From: a virus
Reading direction: 5' to 3' (one strand)
DNA: 64,000 nucleotides
Virus record (IMG/VR): IMGVR_UViG_3300042197_002234
Coordinates: 1 to 64,000 of that record
A program made the translations under genes and the position numbers. This document shows, in pieces, positions 59,891 through 64,000 of the stretch. The notes beneath the pieces are model-generated. The model worked only from the letters and a program-made list of their open reading frames with translations, ran no database searches and was not told the DNA's origin. Position 1 is the first letter of the stretch; each line of letters opens with the position of its first letter.

Positions 59891-61401
59891 TAACAATAAT
59901 TTACTCAACACACAAAGATGAAAATTACAATAACAAATTTAGACAACATTTGTTAAAAACTGTTGGGTTAAAAAATGTGCAAATATTACAGTATATTAAT
60001 CATAATCAATACAGTTTATCTGAATTATATAATAAAGGAATTGAAGAATCTGAGTTTGATATTGTTGTTTGTTGTCACAATGATATTAAACTTGACAATG
60101 GTTGGGGTAAAAAATTATTTAGGGATTTTGAAAATAACCCTAATTATGCTATTATAGGTAAAGCGGGTTCGTGTTATTTTCCTGAATCAGGAATATATTG
60201 GGAAAGAATGGGTCAGACCATGGTAGGTCAAGTTTATCACCAACCTGAAGGCGTTAAAAAATGGTTGAGTCCTTATTCATCTAAATTTTCGTTTTTGATT
60301 CCTGTTGTCACGATAGATGGTTTATTCATATCTTTTAACAAAACAAAAATTAAACACGGATTTGATGAAACTATTGGTAAGTTTCATTTTTATGACCATC
60401 CATTCTGTTTATCAAATTATTTGGATGGTGTTAATATAGGTGTGACAAGTTCATTTGAAATAACTCACGAATCTGTTGGTAGACCAAATGAAGAGTTTTT
60501 TAAATCAAAAGAAAAATTTTTAGAAAAATACGGTAAAAATTTACCTTTGGATTTACCACCAACAGAAATATACTTTGAGGTTTCAAAAGAAAAACCAATC
60601 AAAAAAATAGGTAAAATAGCGATTATAATACCAACAAAAGGTAAAATTGAAATGTTGTTTGATTGCGTAAACTCATTTTATGAACACTGTAATCCTGAGT
60701 TATTTGATATTTTTATTGCGGATACGGGTTCATCTGAAAGTGAAAAAGAATGGATTAAATCTAATATTCTCAATTTAGGTAATATTAAACTACTCGAGTA
60801 TGATTACTACAATTTTGCAAAAATAAATAATGACGTTGTAAAAAATCATATTGATAACAAATACGAATTTTTATTATTTTGTAATAATGATATTAAAATT
60901 ATTAATAATGTTATTTATGAAATGTTAAAAGTTTACCAAACAAATCATAGAGTAGGCACTGTGGGTGCTAGATTACATTTTAAAAATAATACAGTACAAC
61001 ATAGCGGTATTGTTATATTTTATTCTAATAAAACAAAAGAAATTGGTATTAATCATTTAGGTATAAATTCTTATTATAATTATAATAAGAATGTTAATGA
61101 GGTTATTGGGAATACTGCGGCTCTTTTAATGATTAAGAAATATTTATTTTTAAAATCAGGTATGTTTAATGAAAGTTACATTGGTTGTTTTGAGGATGTC
61201 GAATTAAATTTAAAATGTGTTATTTTGGGATATAAGAATTATTTTGCAGGTAACGCGGTTTCATATCATTATGAATCACAAACAAGAAATGAAGATGATG
61301 AAAATTTAAAAAAACAAAAATATGATTATAATAATGTTTTACTTCCTTTTATAATTGAAAATTTAGAAAAAATAAAAAAAAATATAAAAATAATGAATTA
61401 A
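59887..61401 (+). CDS. Tandem GT2-type glycosyltransferase
   Basis: A 504-residue protein with two GT-A domains. Residues 1-235 (ITIIYSTHKDENYNNKFRQH, DIVVCCHNDIKLDNGWGKKL) resemble the Glyco_tranf_2_5 type. Residues 245-504 (IAIIIPTKGKIEMLFDCVNS, FLLFCNNDIKIINNVIYEML, GCFEDVELNLKCVILGYKNY) are a standard GT2 domain with the NND metal motif and ED catalytic loop. Two active sites in one chain suggest two successive or alternating sugars. No membrane helix is seen. Confidence 0.85.
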   Translation: MITIIYSTHKDENYNNKFRQHLLKTVGLKNVQILQYINHNQYSLSELYNKGIEESEFDIVVCCHNDIKLDNGWGKKLFRDFENNPNYAIIGKAGSCYFPESGIYWERMGQTMVGQVYHQPEGVKKWLSPYSSKFSFLIPVVTIDGLFISFNKTKIKHGFDETIGKFHFYDHPFCLSNYLDGVNIGVTSSFEITHESVGRPNEEFFKSKEKFLEKYGKNLPLDLPPTEIYFEVSKEKPIKKIGKIAIIIPTKGKIEMLFDCVNSFYEHCNPELFDIFIADTGSSESEKEWIKSNILNLGNIKLLEYDYYNFAKINNDVVKNHIDNKYEFLLFCNNDIKIINNVIYEMLKVYQTNHRVGTVGARLHFKNNTVQHSGIVIFYSNKTKEIGINHLGINSYYNYNKNVNEVIGNTAALLMIKKYLFLKSGMFNESYIGCFEDVELNLKCVILGYKNYFAGNAVSYHYESQTRNEDDENLKKQKYDYNNVLLPFIIENLEKIKKNIKIMN

Positions 61402-61412
61402 TACACAATAAA

Positions 61413-62066
61413 ATGGCACAAGGAGTACACAAAATAACAGAGGACTTTGAGAGGAAGTTGTCTGAGTACACGGGAGCGAAATATGTCGTAACTGTCGATA
61501 ATCAAAGTAATGCACTATTTTTAGCACTGTATTACGAAAATCACATTAAAAATAGTATCGGAGAGAGTGTTATTATACCCTCAAGAACTTACCCATCAGT
61601 ACCTTGCGAAATTATCCATGCAGGACTTGAGGTTAAATTTTACCCTGTTAGTGGTGAAACAATTAAAGGTGCTTATCAGTTATTAGGTAGTAATGTTTAT
61701 GATTCGGCACTTAGATTCACTTCAAATATGTATATACCTGAAACTCATATGTGCGTTTCATTCACTGGTCCATACAAACATTTAAAATTAGGTAAGGGTG
61801 GGGCTATATTAACAGATAGTGAAGATGCTTATAAATGGTTTAAAAAAGCAAGATTTAGTGGTAGAGATGAATGTAGTTATCATGATGATAATTTTGATAT
61901 TAATCCTGTTGTTGGTTGGAATTTCTACATGATGCCAGAAATATCCGCGAGAGGTTTATTATTAATTTCTCAATTTTATGATAGTAATGGGAATCCAAAA
62001 CATAATGAGGATTTAGAATTACCATACCCTGATTTATCAAAATTTCAAATCTATAATTCTAATTAA
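61413..62066 (+). CDS. DegT/DnrJ/EryC1-type sugar aminotransferase, short form
   Basis: A 217-residue protein holding the large PLP domain of the DegT family: NQSNALFLALYYENHIKN, VIIPSRTYPSVPCEIIHAG, NVYDSALRFTSNM (Asp near the PLP nitrogen), and FTGPYKHLKLGKGGAILTD with the candidate Schiff-base Lys. Such enzymes aminate keto-sugar nucleotides. Usual family length is 370-400, so the small C-terminal domain is missing; the end (DLSKFQIYNSN) is a normal stop, with no continuing frame seen. It may be a minimal enzyme, a partner-dependent form or a decayed gene. Confidence 0.75.
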   Translation: MAQGVHKITEDFERKLSEYTGAKYVVTVDNQSNALFLALYYENHIKNSIGESVIIPSRTYPSVPCEIIHAGLEVKFYPVSGETIKGAYQLLGSNVYDSALRFTSNMYIPETHMCVSFTGPYKHLKLGKGGAILTDSEDAYKWFKKARFSGRDECSYHDDNFDINPVVGWNFYMMPEISARGLLLISQFYDSNGNPKHNEDLELPYPDLSKFQIYNSN

Positions 62067-62068
62067 AA

Positions 62069-62194
62069 ATGAAACCAAAAATTTTATGTGTTCTTAATGT
62101 TTTCATGAATTACGAACATTATGAATGGAAAAAAAATAATCAGTGGGTACTTACCGCACATAGAAAAGAGACAAAATTTAATCAAGTGATATGA
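62069..62194 (+). CDS. 41-residue protein of unknown function
   Basis: A short frame (MKPKILCVLNVFMNYEHYEW, then NNQWVLTAHRKET) starting two bases after the aminotransferase stop and ending in an ATGA overlap with the WbqC gene. This tight coupling on both sides suggests it is translated. Sequence gives no family; it could be a remnant of a longer gene. It fills what would otherwise be a 124-base gap. Confidence 0.4.
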   Translation: MKPKILCVLNVFMNYEHYEWKKNNQWVLTAHRKETKFNQVI

Positions 62195-62859
62195 AAGTAG
62201 CGATAATGCAACCTTATTTTTTCCCCTATATTGGATATTTTCAACTAATTAAAAGTGTTGATGTTTATATTAACTTAGACCACGTTTCATTTATGAAACG
62301 CAGTTACATGACAAGAAATGAATTAAAAAATAAAACAAGTATAAATTTGAATGTAACTAAAGGAAGTCAAAATAAAAGTTGTATTGAAACATTTGTTAAT
62401 GTTGATGAAGATTATATTAATAAATTCAAAAAAACTTTATATCATTTATACGGTAAGACATCCCATTATGACGAAATTATAAATGAAATTATTAATCCGT
62501 GTTTTACAGTTGGAAATGTAAATATTTCCACGTTCAATTTGAAAGTATTAAAAAAAATTTGTTCTTTTTTAGAAATAAACACAAAAATTGTTGATTCATC
62601 ATTCGGTATGACAGAAAGAAAAAAAGGTGATGGTATTATCGACATTATAAAGAAATTTAATTCTACCGAATACATTAACGCTATTGGGGGTAAAAAATTA
62701 TACAACAAAGAATACTTTAAAAACAATGGAATTAATTTATATTTTATAGAAATGTTAGACGTAAATTTTGAAAATCCGTATTCATCAATACTTGACTTAT
62801 TATTCACGTACGAAAAAAAACACATAATTCAAAATTTAGACAAGTATAAATTGACATGA
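62191..62859 (+). CDS. WbqC-like family protein
   Basis: A 222-residue protein with the WbqC signature MKVAIMQPYFFPYIGYFQLI followed by SVDVYINLDHVSFMKRSYMT and RNELKNK. The family occurs in O-antigen and amino-sugar biosynthesis loci and is thought to act on nucleotide-activated amino sugars. FGMTERKKGDGIIDIIKKFN and INAIGGKKLYNKEYFKNNGI are further conserved-looking blocks. With the adjacent DegT-type aminotransferase and PglD-like acyltransferase it would fit synthesis of an acylated amino sugar. It overlaps both neighbours by four bases. Confidence 0.85.
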   Translation: MKVAIMQPYFFPYIGYFQLIKSVDVYINLDHVSFMKRSYMTRNELKNKTSINLNVTKGSQNKSCIETFVNVDEDYINKFKKTLYHLYGKTSHYDEIINEIINPCFTVGNVNISTFNLKVLKKICSFLEINTKIVDSSFGMTERKKGDGIIDIIKKFNSTEYINAIGGKKLYNKEYFKNNGINLYFIEMLDVNFENPYSSILDLLFTYEKKHIIQNLDKYKLT

Positions 62860-63470
62860 AATATTTGGAAATAGCTAAACATTATCAAGAATGTTTTAAA
62901 AAACACGGTGACAATAATTTTGGTGTTGATTGGCCAAACTTCGAAGATACTTTAACTAGACATCAAATTATGTTTGAAATTACCAAACATACGGACAATA
63001 ATATTTCTTTTTTAGATTTTGGATGTGGTTTAGGACATTTTAAAGAATGGCTAAATAAAAATTCACAGTCAAATATTAACTATTTTGGGTTAGACATTAA
63101 TAAAGACTTTACCGATTTATGTCAAAAAAAATTTCCTGACTCTAAATTTTATTGTAAAGACATTTTAATTGATGACAAAATACCTAATTTTGATTACATT
63201 ATATGTAATGGTACTTTTACAGAAAAAAGAAATTTAACTCAACTTGAAATGATGAGTTATTTTCAAGAAATAATTAAAAAACTATGGAATAAATGTGATA
63301 AAGGGATTTCATTTAATCTTATGTCGAAATACGTAGATTGGGAAAGAGAAGATTTATTTCATGTTTCATTAGATGAACTTAGTTGGTTTTTAACAAAAAA
63401 TTTATCAAGAAATTTTGTATATAGAAACGACTATAAATTATACGAATTTACAACATATGTCTATAAATAA
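62856..63470 (+). CDS. SAM-dependent methyltransferase
   Basis: A 204-residue class I methyltransferase. ISFLDFGCGLGHFKEWLNKN is motif I with the Gly loop, INYFGLDINKDFTDLCQKKF the acidic second strand, and FDYIICNGTFTEKRNLTQLE the motif IV region. It follows the WbqC-like gene with an ATGA overlap, and the next gene starts 14 bases before its stop. It probably methylates a sugar intermediate. Confidence 0.8.
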   Translation: MKYLEIAKHYQECFKKHGDNNFGVDWPNFEDTLTRHQIMFEITKHTDNNISFLDFGCGLGHFKEWLNKNSQSNINYFGLDINKDFTDLCQKKFPDSKFYCKDILIDDKIPNFDYIICNGTFTEKRNLTQLEMMSYFQEIIKKLWNKCDKGISFNLMSKYVDWEREDLFHVSLDELSWFLTKNLSRNFVYRNDYKLYEFTTYVYK

Positions 63471-64000
63471 AAAAGTAATAATTTTTGGAGTTAAAGATTT
63501 GGCCGAATTAGCACATTATTATTTAACAAATGACAGCGATTATGAAGTCATTGCATTCACAATAAATAAAAGTTATTTAAATTCAACAATATTTATCCCA
63601 AAAGGGTCGGATACTGAATATCCTGTTGTTGAATTTGAAACCATCGAAAAAATTTATCCTCCAACTGAATATAGTTTATTTGCACCAATGACAGGTGTAA
63701 ATATGAACCAATCAAGAAAAAAAATATTTGAAGATGGTAAAAGTAAAGGGTACCAGTTTATATCTTATATTTCATCAAAATCGACCAGTTTTAATAATAA
63801 AATAGGTGAAAATTGTTTTATATTAGAAGATAATACTTTACAACCTTTTACAGAAATTGGTAATAATGTTGTTATGTGGAGCGGTAATCACATTGGTCAC
63901 CATGGTAAAATTGAAGACCATGTTTTTTTCACATCCCATGTCGTGTTATCAGGTCATTGTCACGTTAAAGAAAGAGCTTGGTTTGGTGTCAATTCTACAA
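63457..64000 (+). CDS. PglD/NeuD-like sugar acyltransferase (C-terminus cut by window edge)
   Basis: An open frame from ATG 63457 to the right edge, 181 codons visible. Residues 1-30 (NKKVIIFGVKDLAELAHYYL) form the Rossmann-like N-domain of PglD/NeuD-type acyltransferases. From about residue 120 the left-handed beta-helix hexapeptide pattern is visible (IGENCFILEDNTLQPFTEIG, IGNNVVMWSGNHIGHHGKIE). The His in NHIGHHG is the likely catalytic base. These enzymes use acetyl-CoA to N-acylate amino sugar nucleotides, suiting the DegT and WbqC neighbours. Confidence 0.85.
   Translation, partial: MSINKKVIIFGVKDLAELAHYYLTNDSDYEVIAFTINKSYLNSTIFIPKGSDTEYPVVEFETIEKIYPPTEYSLFAPMTGVNMNQSRKKIFEDGKSKGYQFISYISSKSTSFNNKIGENCFILEDNTLQPFTEIGNNVVMWSGNHIGHHGKIEDHVFFTSHVVLSGHCHVKERAWFGVNST

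Noticed and set aside
1-64000. tRNA or rRNA genes
   Set aside because: No intergenic gap is long enough for rRNA, and no cloverleaf with CCA-end or T-loop GTTCRA pattern was noticed in the gaps.

Overview
The window is part of the genome of a contractile-tailed, T4-like bacteriophage. This rests on a T4-type tail sheath, tail tube, neck proteins (gp13-like and gp14-like), a gp26-type baseplate or tail-assembly protein, a tape-measure candidate and a family B DNA polymerase of T4 gp43 size. The DNA is AT-rich by eye, genes are tightly packed (the longest gap is about 130 bases), and most starts have no recognisable Shine-Dalgarno sequence. SD-poor starts with TATTTATA-type elements would fit a Bacteroidota host, but that is inference. 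No rRNA, tRNA, integrase or CRISPR array was seen.

Layout. Bases 1-15833 (minus strand) are a virion module: a baseplate/hub protein cut by the left edge, tape measure, tail-assembly chaperone with a likely +1 frameshift extension, tail tube, HAD phosphatase, a very large sheath, a tail-completion candidate, a zinc-ribbon/nuclease-like protein and a gp14-like neck protein. Bases 15883-20754 (plus) hold a SNF2 helicase, a superoxide dismutase fused to a nuclease-like domain, a gp13-like neck protein and a small beta-rich protein. The DNA polymerase is at 20751-23465 (minus). Bases 23574-40734 are a glycan island on both strands: heptose-kinase-like PfkB protein, cupin, about nine glycosyltransferases, three methyltransferases and a DUF6165 protein. 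Bases 40764-53838 (minus) encode a 3343-residue Gly-X-Y fibre made almost only of Gly, Ser and Thr, a small Ig-like protein and a Cys-rich LamG-like adhesin. Bases 53889-56489 (plus) hold five small proteins of mostly unknown function. Bases 56583-64000 (plus) carry a homing endonuclease, a glycosyltransferase, a PolB-type exonuclease, a dUTPase and more sugar genes (GT2, DegT, WbqC, methyltransferase, acyltransferase), cut by the right edge.

How it may fit together. The most exciting reading is a phage-encoded protein O-glycosylation system. A TibC-like autotransporter O-heptosyltransferase fused to a GT4 domain, a GT60-like polypeptide GlcNAc-transferase and a GT9 protein lie beside a giant fibre whose nearly every non-glycine residue is Ser or Thr. 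Several other virion proteins carry Thr- or Thr-Pro-rich mucin-like tracts that could be further acceptors. A heptose-7-phosphate-kinase-like gene in the same island would fit donor synthesis.

A second theme is regulation. A TATTTATA-like octamer precedes most first genes of transcription units on both strands, often so close to the ATG that leaderless or near-leaderless mRNA is implied. A third theme is head-targeted cargo: several proteins, including the two nuclease-like ones, carry short LxE/IxE-ending peptides like T4 capsid-targeting sequences.
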